From: Planktosalinus lacus
GTDB lineage: Bacteria; Bacteroidota; Bacteroidia; Flavobacteriales; Flavobacteriaceae
Direction of reading: 5' to 3'
DNA length: 64,000 nucleotides
Assembly: GCF_014640155.1 (NCBI RefSeq)
Contig: NZ_BMGK01000004.1
Location: 45,350 to 109,349, forward strand
The notes below the pieces were generated by a model, which was not told where the DNA came from, ran no database searches, and saw nothing but the letters and a program-made list of their open reading frames with translations. Made by a program: the position numbers and the translations under genes. Position 1 is the stretch's first letter. Every line of letters starts with the position of its first letter. Positions 1 through 7,784 of this stretch are shown here, one piece after another.

Positions 1-603
1 AGAATTTGTACCTATAATACCTGTGTAAGGAATGCTAACAACCGAGGTTGTCGTAGAAAAATCCTCAATAGCTTGCGGATTATCAGTAGCACAAGGTACA
101 ATTGGAGAAATAGTGATTTCAAAGTTGTTCAATGTACCATCGTCTCCTCCAGTATCATCAGCAACTATCAGTGTCCAGTTACCGTTCACATCTTCTCCTC
201 CAAAAGTGGCAGCGAATGTACCCCCTTCAGGTTCAAAAATTCCTGTAAATGGAGCTGAAGCGGCAGTAATATCAGAACCGCCATCTTGAAAGACAGTGTT
301 TGTGTAATTGTCACTTGAACCCCCATTGTCATCAGACAAATTAAGAACTGTTCCGTTAGGTGATACCAAACTAATGTCTAGATCTCCTGTCCAGGTGTGA
401 GAAATGTCAATCGAAACATTGTCAATTTGAAAATCTGAACCAATGATCCCTGCATCGGTTACATTCGCTACCGACTCAGTTGGTGGTAATGCGTTGCTTA
501 CAGGGCTTCCCAGATTATCACCTGTATAGGTGGTCTGCGCCTGTACTTGCCACGTAAAAACGGCGACAAAGAGCGATAAAATTAATAAAGTAGTTTTTTT
601 CAT
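1..603 (-). CDS. Secreted protein with P/Homo B (proprotein convertase P) domain, 3' part outside window
   Basis: The gene reads leftwards off the window edge; 201 codons are visible. The start ATG is followed by a typical signal peptide (MKKTTLLILSLFVAVFTWQ) with a likely cleavage after VQAQ. From about residue 50 a beta-sandwich P domain can be read: the motifs SHTWTGDLDISLVSPNGT, SDDNGGSSDN and FGGEDVNGNWTLIVADD are characteristic. In flavobacteria such domains are common in secreted proteases and adhesins, often T9SS cargo. The catalytic part or sorting domain, if any, would lie outside the window, so the function cannot be fixed. A -7 box TACTTTTG lies 27-34 bases upstream of the start. 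Confidence 0.75.
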   Translation of the reverse strand, partial: MKKTTLLILSLFVAVFTWQVQAQTTYTGDNLGSPVSNALPPTESVANVTDAGIIGSDFQIDNVSIDISHTWTGDLDISLVSPNGTVLNLSDDNGGSSDNYTNTVFQDGGSDITAASAPFTGIFEPEGGTFAATFGGEDVNGNWTLIVADDTGGDDGTLNNFEITISPIVPCATDNPQAIEDFSTTTSVVSIPYTGIIGTNS

Positions 604-629
604 AATAAATTTTTAAATATTAACAAGTC

Positions 630-637
630 CAAAAGTA
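630..637 (-). promoter_or_regulatory. -7 box TACTTTTG for the P-domain gene
   Basis: Read on the minus strand the site is TACTTTTG, matching the Bacteroidota -7 consensus TAnnTTTG, 27 bases upstream of the ATG. No convincing -33 element was seen. Confidence 0.45.
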
Positions 638-773
638 AGAAAATTTTAGTATGAAACACAAAGTTTTCTTAAATAAAAATTGAATGGCACCCAATATTAA
701 CAATAAAATCAGTATAAAAAATATGTAAGAAAATAATTTATTTATGTAATTATTTTATTTTCAGCACCTTAAA

Positions 774-1535
774 CTATCTGATAAATACCGGCTTTTTTTC
801 ATCACTAGTTTCAGCACTACTGAATTTATAACCATCAACATCAAATTTTAACAAGTCATTGTATGAATTTACATCATTTTCTATGATAAAACGTGCCATT
901 GCTCCTCTTGCTTTTTTTGCAAAAAAGGAGATTATTTTCAGTTTTCCATTTTTAAAATCCTTAAAAACAGGGCTAATTAATTTGCCTTTTAGTTTTTTGG
1001 TATTAATTACTTTAAAGTATTCATTACTGGCTAGATTCAATACTATTTCCTCCTCTTTTATTTCTTTATTGAGAAACTCTGTAACTTGATCCCCCCAAAA
1101 CTCATATAAGTTCTTTTTTTGGTTCACTTTCAATTCGGTTCCCATTTCAAGTCTGTATGGTTGCATTAAATCCAATGGCTTTAAAACACCATACAATCCT
1201 GATAATATCCTGAGACGCTCCTGCATACTATCAATGTTGGCTTCATTGATAGTGTAAGCATCAAGCCCTATATAAACATCCCCTGAAAACGTGTAAACTG
1301 CTGGTCGTGCATTTTTTTTCGAAAAGGGTGTTTGAAAATCTTTGTATCGTTGAAAATTCAATTCGGCTAAATTTTCACTGATACCCATTAATTCTCTCAG
1401 TTGTTTTTTAGATTTTTTTTCCAAAACAGCATTCAGCTTTTCGGCTTCATTTAAAAAATGGGGTTGTGTTGCTTTTGAAATTGGTAGCTTTGATTCTAAA
1501 TCCAAAGATTTTGCAGGCGATAATAAAATTTTCAT
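774..1535 (-). CDS. yaaA: YaaA / UPF0246 peroxide stress response protein
   Basis: The 253-residue protein begins [18 protein letters not shown], the hallmark N terminus of the YaaA (DUF328/UPF0246) family. The E. coli member lowers free intracellular iron during hydrogen peroxide stress and binds DNA. Further family landmarks are [35 protein letters not shown] and [11 protein letters not shown]. An upstream in-frame ATG would add 13 residues, but this start matches the family N terminus. It is a cytoplasmic single-gene unit, with a -7-like box TAAATTTG just upstream. Confidence 0.92.
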   Translation of the reverse strand: MKILLSPAKSLDLESKLPISKATQPHFLNEAEKLNAVLEKKSKKQLRELMGISENLAELNFQRYKDFQTPFSKKNARPAVYTFSGDVYIGLDAYTINEANIDSMQERLRILSGLYGVLKPLDLMQPYRLEMGTELKVNQKKNLYEFWGDQVTEFLNKEIKEEEIVLNLASNEYFKVINTKKLKGKLISPVFKDFKNGKLKIISFFAKKARGAMARFIIENDVNSYNDLLKFDVDGYKFSSAETSDEKKPVFIR

Positions 1536-1552
1536 AGTGCTTAGTTTTGATT

Positions 1553-1560
1553 CAAATTTA
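1553..1560 (-). promoter_or_regulatory. -7 box TAAATTTG for yaaA
   Basis: On the minus strand TAAATTTG matches TAnnTTTG, 18 bases upstream of the chosen yaaA ATG. This supports the shorter start, because the longer start would lie upstream of the box. Confidence 0.45.
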
Positions 1561-1719
1561 CAACTTTGTATCAAACTTTAACTTAGTGGATTTTAACATC
1601 TTCTAATAAATGTATAATGAATACTTATAGGTGTGAAATTTTACTTTAACATTAAATTAAGAAACACTGCTAAAAATAAAATATAGCTTTAGCCAACTAA
1701 TTCTAAAAATCTAAGCCAA

Positions 1720-3492
1720 ATGAAATTACAAATTACAAATCTATTCATTGCTTTTTCTTTGCTTTCATCCCCTTTATTTTATGCACAAGAACAAGGTCAA
1801 AAAGCTATTTTATTGGAAAATGGTGCGGTTTCAGCCGAGCCAATTACACTTCCGCAGGAACTCATGCAAAAAAGCGGCAACAATTTTGAACAATTGGACA
1901 ACTTCCCCTTTGGAAGGCCCACGCATCCCAATTTTAAAAATTTTAGAGGAGCAACCATTGCAGACATTGATCAGGACGGTACTGAGGATATCTTGTTTGC
2001 TACTTTTAGCAAACTCTATGCGATTAACGGTGATGGAACACTGAAATGGGAAAAAACACTCACCGGTACTGCAACCCACCCTCCAGCAGTTGCAGATATT
2101 ACCGGGGACGGCAATCTTGAAATTGTTCAAAACACCGGAGGCATTCCTGCCAACGGCCGTGTCTATTTATTAAATGCAGCTACAGGTGATGACCTCGCCG
2201 GTTGGCCTCTCAATTTCGACAATAACTGGATGATTAATGCTCCGGCGGTGTCCGATTTAAATGAGGATGGTGTGATGGAAATAATTTTTTGTGAACGTAT
2301 TACCTCCGGCCCTAGCCGAGTCCACGTTGTTGACCCTGATGGCAATCCTTACAATGCCAACTGGCCAATCGATCTGCCCGGAACGCCGGCATTTACTCCT
2401 TCCATAGGCGATGTAAATAATGACGGAGTTATGAATGTAGTTATTTCTACCTCCTCAGGTGAAATGCATGTTATCGATACAGAAACGGGACAACCTATCG
2501 CTGGATTTCCTTCCACAGCAACAGGTGTAAGTTATTCCTATCAATCTCCCATTTTGGTAGATTTAGACGGTGATGAAACATTGGAAATTGTGGGAAGCAA
2601 CCACGGTGATAATCCGGCATTTTTTGTTATGAAATCTGATGGAAGTTATGCTACAGGATGGCCTTATGCCATTAACGAGTGGACCTACTCACCTCCCACT
2701 GTAGCTGATGTTAACGATGATGGTGTCTATGAACTTTTTTACGGAAACAGAAACACCAGTGGAGATGGCACGACGCCTTTGGATGTGATTTACGGATTTA
2801 ATTATGAAGGCGACTTGATTCCTGATTTCTCAGTAAACAAATATGGAGGTACAGAAGGAGTTATGACCATTGCAGACGTCAACAACGATGGTGTACAGGA
2901 AATAATTTTTCCGAGTGTGGTATTGGATAACGACGGCAATGGATTCATTCATGCATATTCCCTTGACGGAAGCGGAGAAGTGGATGGATTCCCTTTAAAA
3001 CCAAGAGGCTTTACCTTTATAAACGGAGCCGTTTTAGGAGATGTTGATGGTGATGGTCTTCTTGACTTAACAGCCAATTCATACACTCAAACTTTTGGTG
3101 CGGGCGTTGATTCTGCCTTTGTAAATGTGTATAATTTGAATGTTCCATATGATCCCAATACTATTTTGAGTAATGGCTACAAAGGGTCTAACACAAGAGA
3201 TGGATTGGTAATTCCAGAAGAACCCATGAGCATTTCAGATTTTGAAAATCAAACAATCACTATACAGCCCAACCCATCAAATGGGAAAGTAACACTGGCA
3301 GTGTCCTCACAAATGCAAAACGCAACAGTGCAGCTTTTTAGCCTTGACGGAAAACAGCTCTTTATTGAAAAAAATATTTCATTAAATCAATCCGGGCGCT
3401 TATTTAATTTTGAAAATTTCAGCAGAGGTTTATACTTGGTAGTTATCAGCAATCAAAAACAAACCTATACCGGAAAGTGGATTAAGAAGTAA
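1720..3492 (+). CDS. FG-GAP/VCBS repeat secreted protein with T9SS C-terminal sorting domain
   Basis: This 590-residue protein has an N-terminal signal peptide (LFIAFSLLSSPLFYAQ). About eight FG-GAP-like calcium-binding blades follow, each with a D-x-D-x-D-G-x-x-[DE]-[IL] loop: IADIDQDGTEDI, VADITGDGNLEI, VSDLNEDGVMEI, IGDVNNDGVMNV, LVDLDGDETLEI, VADVNDDGVYEL, IADVNNDGVQEI and LGDVDGDGLLDL. Together they suggest a beta-propeller. The last ~85 residues (from SISDFENQTITIQPNPSNGK to GKWIKK) form a T9SS type A sorting domain, so export to the cell surface or medium is inferred. Substrate is unknown; adhesion or polysaccharide binding is possible. Confidence 0.9.
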   Translation: MKLQITNLFIAFSLLSSPLFYAQEQGQKAILLENGAVSAEPITLPQELMQKSGNNFEQLDNFPFGRPTHPNFKNFRGATIADIDQDGTEDILFATFSKLYAINGDGTLKWEKTLTGTATHPPAVADITGDGNLEIVQNTGGIPANGRVYLLNAATGDDLAGWPLNFDNNWMINAPAVSDLNEDGVMEIIFCERITSGPSRVHVVDPDGNPYNANWPIDLPGTPAFTPSIGDVNNDGVMNVVISTSSGEMHVIDTETGQPIAGFPSTATGVSYSYQSPILVDLDGDETLEIVGSNHGDNPAFFVMKSDGSYATGWPYAINEWTYSPPTVADVNDDGVYELFYGNRNTSGDGTTPLDVIYGFNYEGDLIPDFSVNKYGGTEGVMTIADVNNDGVQEIIFPSVVLDNDGNGFIHAYSLDGSGEVDGFPLKPRGFTFINGAVLGDVDGDGLLDLTANSYTQTFGAGVDSAFVNVYNLNVPYDPNTILSNGYKGSNTRDGLVIPEEPMSISDFENQTITIQPNPSNGKVTLAVSSQMQNATVQLFSLDGKQLFIEKNISLNQSGRLFNFENFSRGLYLVVISNQKQTYTGKWIKK

Positions 3493-3517
3493 TAATCAAT
3501 AAATGATTGACATAAAG

Positions 3518-3547
3518 AAGCCGAATCAAATTTGATTCGGCTTTTTT
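3518..3547. terminator. Bidirectional terminator between convergent genes
   Basis: A perfect 13-bp inverted repeat (AAGCCGAATCAAA / TTTGATTCGGCTT, no loop bases to spare) is followed by a T run. It sits between the stops of the FG-GAP gene and the convergent pseudouridine synthase gene and can serve both strands. Confidence 0.85.
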
Positions 3548-3548
3548 A

Positions 3549-4586
3549 TTAATTATCAAACTCTTTTTGGTGTTTTATATAGTTGCGCCATTTTTCAATG
3601 CATTGCATCATATCTTCGGGCAAAGGTGCTTCAAACTTCATAAATTCTCCGCTCACCGGATGTTTGAAACCAAGTGTTTTAGCATGCAAAGCTTGTCGCG
3701 GAAGGACCTTAAAACAATTATCAACAAACTGCTTGTATTTAGAAAAGGTGGTTCCTTTTAAAATTTTATCTCCTCCATAGCGTTCGTCATTGAATAATGT
3801 ATGACCAATATGTTTCATGTGCACTCTAATTTGATGTGTTCTTCCTGTTTCCAGTTTGCACGCAATTAAAGTTACATACCCAAAGCGTTCCAATACCTTG
3901 TAATGTGTCACGGCGTCTTTGCCTTGACTTTCATCTTCATAAACGGTATTTTGAAGTCTGTTTTTGGGATGTCTTCCAATATTTCCCTCTACGGTTCCGC
4001 TTTCCTCTTCTACATCTCCCCAAACCAACGCTTCATATTCCCGTTCTGATGTTTTATTAAAAAACTGTTTGGCGAGTTTATGCATGGCTTCTTCGGTTTT
4101 TGCAACCACCAGTAATCCACTGGTATCTTTGTCAATGCGATGTACCAAACCAGGGCGTTCATTGCTGTTTACAGGCAGGTTTTCAATATGATATACCAAT
4201 GCATTGATCAATGTACCTGAATAATTTCCATGACCGGGATGAACAACCATTCCTGCAGGTTTATTAACAACAAGCAGTGCCTCGTCCTCATAAACGATGT
4301 CAAGCGGAATGTTTTCGGGAACCAATAAAAATTCATAAGGCGGATGCGCAAATAACACCCGAATCACATCGCCGGGCCTTACTTTGTAGTTTGATTTTAC
4401 AGAAATGTCATTTACATAAATATTACCATCTTTTGCAGCCGTTTGAATTTTATTTCTGGTAGCTCCTTCAATATAATTCATCAGGTATTTATCTATCCTG
4501 AGTGGTTTTTGGCCTTTATCTGCGACAAACCGGTGATGCTCATAGAGATCATCGTTTTCTTCAACTTCGTTCTCGTTATTCTGCAT
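3549..4586 (-). CDS. rluD: RluA/RluD family 23S rRNA pseudouridine synthase
   Basis: The 345-residue protein carries an N-terminal S4 RNA-binding domain (LRIDKYLMNYIEGATRNKIQ) and then the RluA catalytic domain with the signature HRIDKDTSGLLVVAK, in which the first Asp is the catalytic residue. GRTHQIRVHMKHIGHTLFND is the conserved later motif. Bacteroidota RluD-type enzymes isomerise uridines in helix 69 of 23S rRNA; the exact target is inferred from family. The start MQNNENEVEEND was preferred because longer reading would run far into the upstream PASTA gene. With this start the overlap is 11 bases, indicating translational coupling. Confidence 0.88.
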   Translation of the reverse strand: MQNNENEVEENDDLYEHHRFVADKGQKPLRIDKYLMNYIEGATRNKIQTAAKDGNIYVNDISVKSNYKVRPGDVIRVLFAHPPYEFLLVPENIPLDIVYEDEALLVVNKPAGMVVHPGHGNYSGTLINALVYHIENLPVNSNERPGLVHRIDKDTSGLLVVAKTEEAMHKLAKQFFNKTSEREYEALVWGDVEEESGTVEGNIGRHPKNRLQNTVYEDESQGKDAVTHYKVLERFGYVTLIACKLETGRTHQIRVHMKHIGHTLFNDERYGGDKILKGTTFSKYKQFVDNCFKVLPRQALHAKTLGFKHPVSGEFMKFEAPLPEDMMQCIEKWRNYIKHQKEFDN

Positions 4587-5196
4587 CGTTTTCTGTAGTT
4601 TCTTCTTCTGGTTCTTCAGATTCTTCACTGCTTGAATTTTGATAGCGCTCCTTGCCGTCGCCCAGTACCAAATCAATCACCGATGTGATAGGTAATTCTT
4701 CACCGGCTTCTATTTTTCTACCCTCGTTGCGCATTTCCAGTACTTCATCGGGGGCAATATAAGGCTCGTATGTGATTTCACCAATTTCAAATCCAAGTGC
4801 TCTTAAGGTAGGTTCAGCTTGACGTCGTGTTCTTCCCACCAGTGGAGGAATTTCAACTTTTCGGTAACCTGAAGGATTGAGTGTAATGTAAATTTTTCGG
4901 TTTTCCTTTACTTTGCTTCCGGCTACAGGAACCTGATCAATGACTGAAAACTTGGGGTATTCAGGGTTGTAATTGGCAGAATCTAATATTTCAAGCCTTA
5001 AGTCTAGTTCTTCCAGGGAAAGTTGTGCTTCATCAAAAGTCAACTTTGCCAAATCGGGCACTTCAATTTGTTCGTTATGATTGGTAGAAATTTTCAACCA
5101 TGATAAAATTAAAAAAGCAAGTATTGCAAGAACCACGACTGCAAAAAAAAGTTGCTTGACAAATGCTTTTGAAAATATAAATTTTAGTAAGCTCAT
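4576..5196 (-). CDS. PASTA-domain membrane protein without kinase domain
   Basis: The 206-residue protein has a short cytoplasmic start, one membrane helix (about residues 15-36) and two PASTA repeats outside the membrane (about 44-108 and 113-178: EVPDLAKLTFDEAQLSLEEL, IPPLVGRTRRQAEPTLRALG). It ends in an acidic Glu/Ser-rich tail. PASTA modules bind peptidoglycan muropeptides in Ser/Thr kinases and PBPs; here neither kinase nor transpeptidase is attached. It lies divergent from ddl, which makes D-Ala-D-Ala, so a cell wall role fits. It overlaps the downstream pseudouridine synthase start. Confidence 0.85.
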   Translation of the reverse strand: MSLLKFIFSKAFVKQLFFAVVVLAILAFLILSWLKISTNHNEQIEVPDLAKLTFDEAQLSLEELDLRLEILDSANYNPEYPKFSVIDQVPVAGSKVKENRKIYITLNPSGYRKVEIPPLVGRTRRQAEPTLRALGFEIGEITYEPYIAPDEVLEMRNEGRKIEAGEELPITSVIDLVLGDGKERYQNSSSEESEEPEEETTENDAE

Positions 5197-5252
5197 AAGC
5201 TTTTGGGTTTTGGCTTATTTAAAAATGGAGTGACAATTTAAAAAATAAGAGG

Positions 5253-5260
5253 CAAATGTA
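5253..5260 (-). promoter_or_regulatory. -7 box TACATTTG for PASTA-rluD operon
   Basis: On the minus strand TACATTTG matches TAnnTTTG, 57 bases before the PASTA gene start. It forms a divergent pair with the ddl box at 5309. Confidence 0.45.
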
Positions 5261-5308
5261 CATCTTAAATTCTTAAGATTTTATTTTTAAGAATCGGTTT
5301 ATTAACCC

Positions 5309-5316
5309 TACTTTTG
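5309..5316 (+). promoter_or_regulatory. -7 box TACTTTTG for ddl operon
   Basis: TACTTTTG lies 27 bases upstream of the ddl ATG and matches the Bacteroidota -7 element. A distinct -33 TTG is not obvious at the expected spacing. Confidence 0.5.
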
Positions 5317-5342
5317 TTTAACGCATTATATCTATTAATCTT

Positions 5343-6326
5343 ATGCAGAAAAAAATTATAGCTGTGGCAATGGGAGGATACTCCAGTGAATATGAAATTT
5401 CTATTCAAAGCGGGCAGTTAGTTTATGACTCTTTATCAAAAACGCAATATGATGTATTTCGTGTGTATGTCACCAAAGACAAATGGTATTATAAAGCAGG
5501 TGATGGAAGTGAGTTTGAGGTAAACAAAGCAGATTTTAGCTTTTCTGACGGAAATAATACCATTCATCCAGATGTTATTTTTAATGCCATTCACGGAACT
5601 CCCGGTGAAGACGGATTGTTACAGGCCTATTTTGAGCTCATCGACATTCCACACACCTCTTGCAATTATTACCAGGCAGCACTCACTTTCAATAAAAGAG
5701 ATTGTCTGTCTGTATTGAAAAGCTATGGCGTACATTGCGCAAATGCCTACTACCTCAACAAAGGCGATGAAATAAAACCCGAAGAAATCATAAAAAAAGT
5801 GGGACTTCCCTGTTTTGTGAAACCCAGTAGATCAGGCTCCAGTTTTGGCATTAGCAAAGTAAAAACTATTGAAGAACTTCCAAAGGCTATAGAGTTTGCA
5901 TACAAAGAAGATGCTGAAATATTAATTGAAAGTTGCCTGGTGGGAACTGAAGTATCTGTAGGTGTTATTGAATACAAGGGTGAAATATTGGTCTTACCCG
6001 CCACAGAAATTGTTTCTGAAAATGAGTTTTTTGACTATGAAGCAAAATACCTTGGAAAATCACAGGAAATCACTCCTGCCCGCATTCCTGATACTGAAAG
6101 AGAACGTGTCAAAGCCGAAGCCAAACGCATCTATGAACTATTAAATATGACAGGTCTTTCTCGCAGTGAATATATCATTCAGGAAGGTATTCCTCATTTT
6201 ATTGAAATGAATACCAACCCGGGGCTTTCACCTGAGAGTATAATCCCTAAGCAAGCCCTTGCTGCCGGAATCTCATTGGAAGAATTGTTTGGGAACCTGG
6301 TTGAACAGGCATTTGAAAAAAAATAG
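5343..6326 (+). CDS. ddl: D-alanine--D-alanine ligase
   Basis: The 327-residue ATP-grasp enzyme joins two D-alanines for peptidoglycan precursors in the cytoplasm. Visible motifs are the N-terminal GGYSSEYEIS loop, HGTPGEDG (about 84-91), the ATP-grasp lysine and glycine loop KPSRSGSSFGI (about 160-170) and the Mg-binding EMNTNPGLSPESIIPK near the C terminus. Length is normal for the family. It is the first gene of an apparent operon with coaD and a cation exchanger. Confidence 0.96.
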   Translation: MQKKIIAVAMGGYSSEYEISIQSGQLVYDSLSKTQYDVFRVYVTKDKWYYKAGDGSEFEVNKADFSFSDGNNTIHPDVIFNAIHGTPGEDGLLQAYFELIDIPHTSCNYYQAALTFNKRDCLSVLKSYGVHCANAYYLNKGDEIKPEEIIKKVGLPCFVKPSRSGSSFGISKVKTIEELPKAIEFAYKEDAEILIESCLVGTEVSVGVIEYKGEILVLPATEIVSENEFFDYEAKYLGKSQEITPARIPDTERERVKAEAKRIYELLNMTGLSRSEYIIQEGIPHFIEMNTNPGLSPESIIPKQALAAGISLEELFGNLVEQAFEKK

Positions 6327-6358
6327 TTAATTTAGTTGACTCAAAACTTCATACCCTA

Positions 6359-6811
6359 ATGAAAAGAGCGCTTTTTCCGGGTTCATTTGACCCCATAACC
6401 TTAGGCCATTATGACATCATCAACAGAGGTGTGAACCTTTTTGATGAAATTGTTGTAGCTATTGGGGTGAATGCTCAAAAAGACTATATGTTTTCATTGG
6501 ATCAGCGAAAAAAATTCATTGAAGAAGCGTTTGCCAATCAACCCAAAGTAAAAGTGATTACCTATGAAGGGCTCACCATAGATGTCTGTAAAAAAATTGA
6601 TGCAGGATTTATACTGAGAGGTCTCCGCAATCCCGCCGATTTTGAATTTGAAAAAGCTATTGCACACACCAATCGAAAATTATCCAAGATCGAAACTGTA
6701 TTTTTATTGACCGCTTCCAGAACTTCTTATATCAGCTCGAGTATCGTGAGAGATGTGATTAGAAACGGAGGCGACTTCACCGTTCTTGTACCTGATAGTG
6801 TTAAAGTTTAA
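6359..6811 (+). CDS. coaD: Phosphopantetheine adenylyltransferase
   Basis: This 150-residue cytoplasmic enzyme makes dephospho-CoA from 4'-phosphopantetheine and ATP. It shows the nucleotidyltransferase start FPGSFDPITLGH, whose TLGH is the TxGH nucleotide-binding motif, GLRNPADFEFE and the late YISSSIVR motif. It begins 32 bases after the ddl stop, so the two are probably cotranscribed. Confidence 0.97.
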   Translation: MKRALFPGSFDPITLGHYDIINRGVNLFDEIVVAIGVNAQKDYMFSLDQRKKFIEEAFANQPKVKVITYEGLTIDVCKKIDAGFILRGLRNPADFEFEKAIAHTNRKLSKIETVFLLTASRTSYISSSIVRDVIRNGGDFTVLVPDSVKV

Positions 6812-6829
6812 CCACATAATCTATAAACC

Positions 6830-7783
6830 TTGTTGAACATTTTATTATTACTCGTAGGTTTTGTAGCGCTCATTTTTGGGGCTTCAAAACTGGTGGATGC
6901 AGCTTCCGGATTGGCTGCAAAATTTGGAATCCCCAATATTGTAATCGGTTTAACCATTGTTGCTTTTGGAACTTCTGCTCCCGAACTGGTGGTCAATATC
7001 ATAGCTGCCGTCAACGAAAACACACAGATGGTTTTAGGAAATGTTTTGGGGAGTAATATTTTCAACATTTTGGGAATACTTGGGATCTCGGCAATTATTT
7101 ACCCCCTAGCTGTAAAAACCAATACCACCTGGTATGAAATCCCTTTAAATCTTTTGGCAGCAATTGTAGTTTTGGTTGTTTCAGCCGATATTTTTTTAAT
7201 TGGAGATGGTCAAAACATCATTTCACGCAGTGATGCAATACTACTATTGCTGTTTTTCACGGTATTTTTAGTGTATACTATTGCTGTTTCAAAATCTGAA
7301 AAGACTGCTGAAAAAACGGAAGTAAAACAATACAAAACTGTTACAGCAGTGTTTTTTATTATCATTGGCCTGGCAGGATTGATTGTGGGTGGTCAATTGA
7401 TTGTTAGTAGCGCCACGTCTATTGCCCAGCAGATCGGCTTGTCAGAAAGAGTCATTGGTCTTACCATTGTCTCCATTGGAACCTCATTGCCTGAGCTGGC
7501 CACTTCAATTGTTGCCGTAAAAAAGAAAAACGTTGATATTGCCATTGGAAACGTGGTAGGCTCTAATATATTTAATGTGTTTTTTGTATTAGGTGTTTCA
7601 GCATTTATCAACCCGGTGAGTATTGCTCAAAATGCTTTTTTAGATATAGTGCTCAATATCGTTGCCGGCTTTATCTTATTTGTCTTTGTTTTCACAGGAA
7701 AATACAGGCAAATTGATCGCTGGGAAGGCATAGTCTTTTTGATGTTATATATAGCTTACCTTGTCTGGCTTATTGGGTTTTAA
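6830..7783 (+). CDS. Calcium/sodium antiporter, CaxA/YrbG family
   Basis: The 317-residue protein is almost entirely hydrophobic, with about ten membrane helices in two homologous halves. Each half carries the alpha-repeat signature of the CaCA superfamily: GTSAPELVVNI near residue 47 and GTSLPELATSI near residue 220, plus GNVLGSNIFNI and GNVVGSNIFNV. It should exchange Ca2+ or Na+ across the inner membrane. No ATG is available; translation probably starts at one of two adjacent TTG codons (6830 or 6833), 18 bases after the coaD stop. Confidence 0.9.
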   Translation: MLNILLLLVGFVALIFGASKLVDAASGLAAKFGIPNIVIGLTIVAFGTSAPELVVNIIAAVNENTQMVLGNVLGSNIFNILGILGISAIIYPLAVKTNTTWYEIPLNLLAAIVVLVVSADIFLIGDGQNIISRSDAILLLLFFTVFLVYTIAVSKSEKTAEKTEVKQYKTVTAVFFIIIGLAGLIVGGQLIVSSATSIAQQIGLSERVIGLTIVSIGTSLPELATSIVAVKKKNVDIAIGNVVGSNIFNVFFVLGVSAFINPVSIAQNAFLDIVLNIVAGFILFVFVFTGKYRQIDRWEGIVFLMLYIAYLVWLIGF

Positions 7784-7784
7784 A

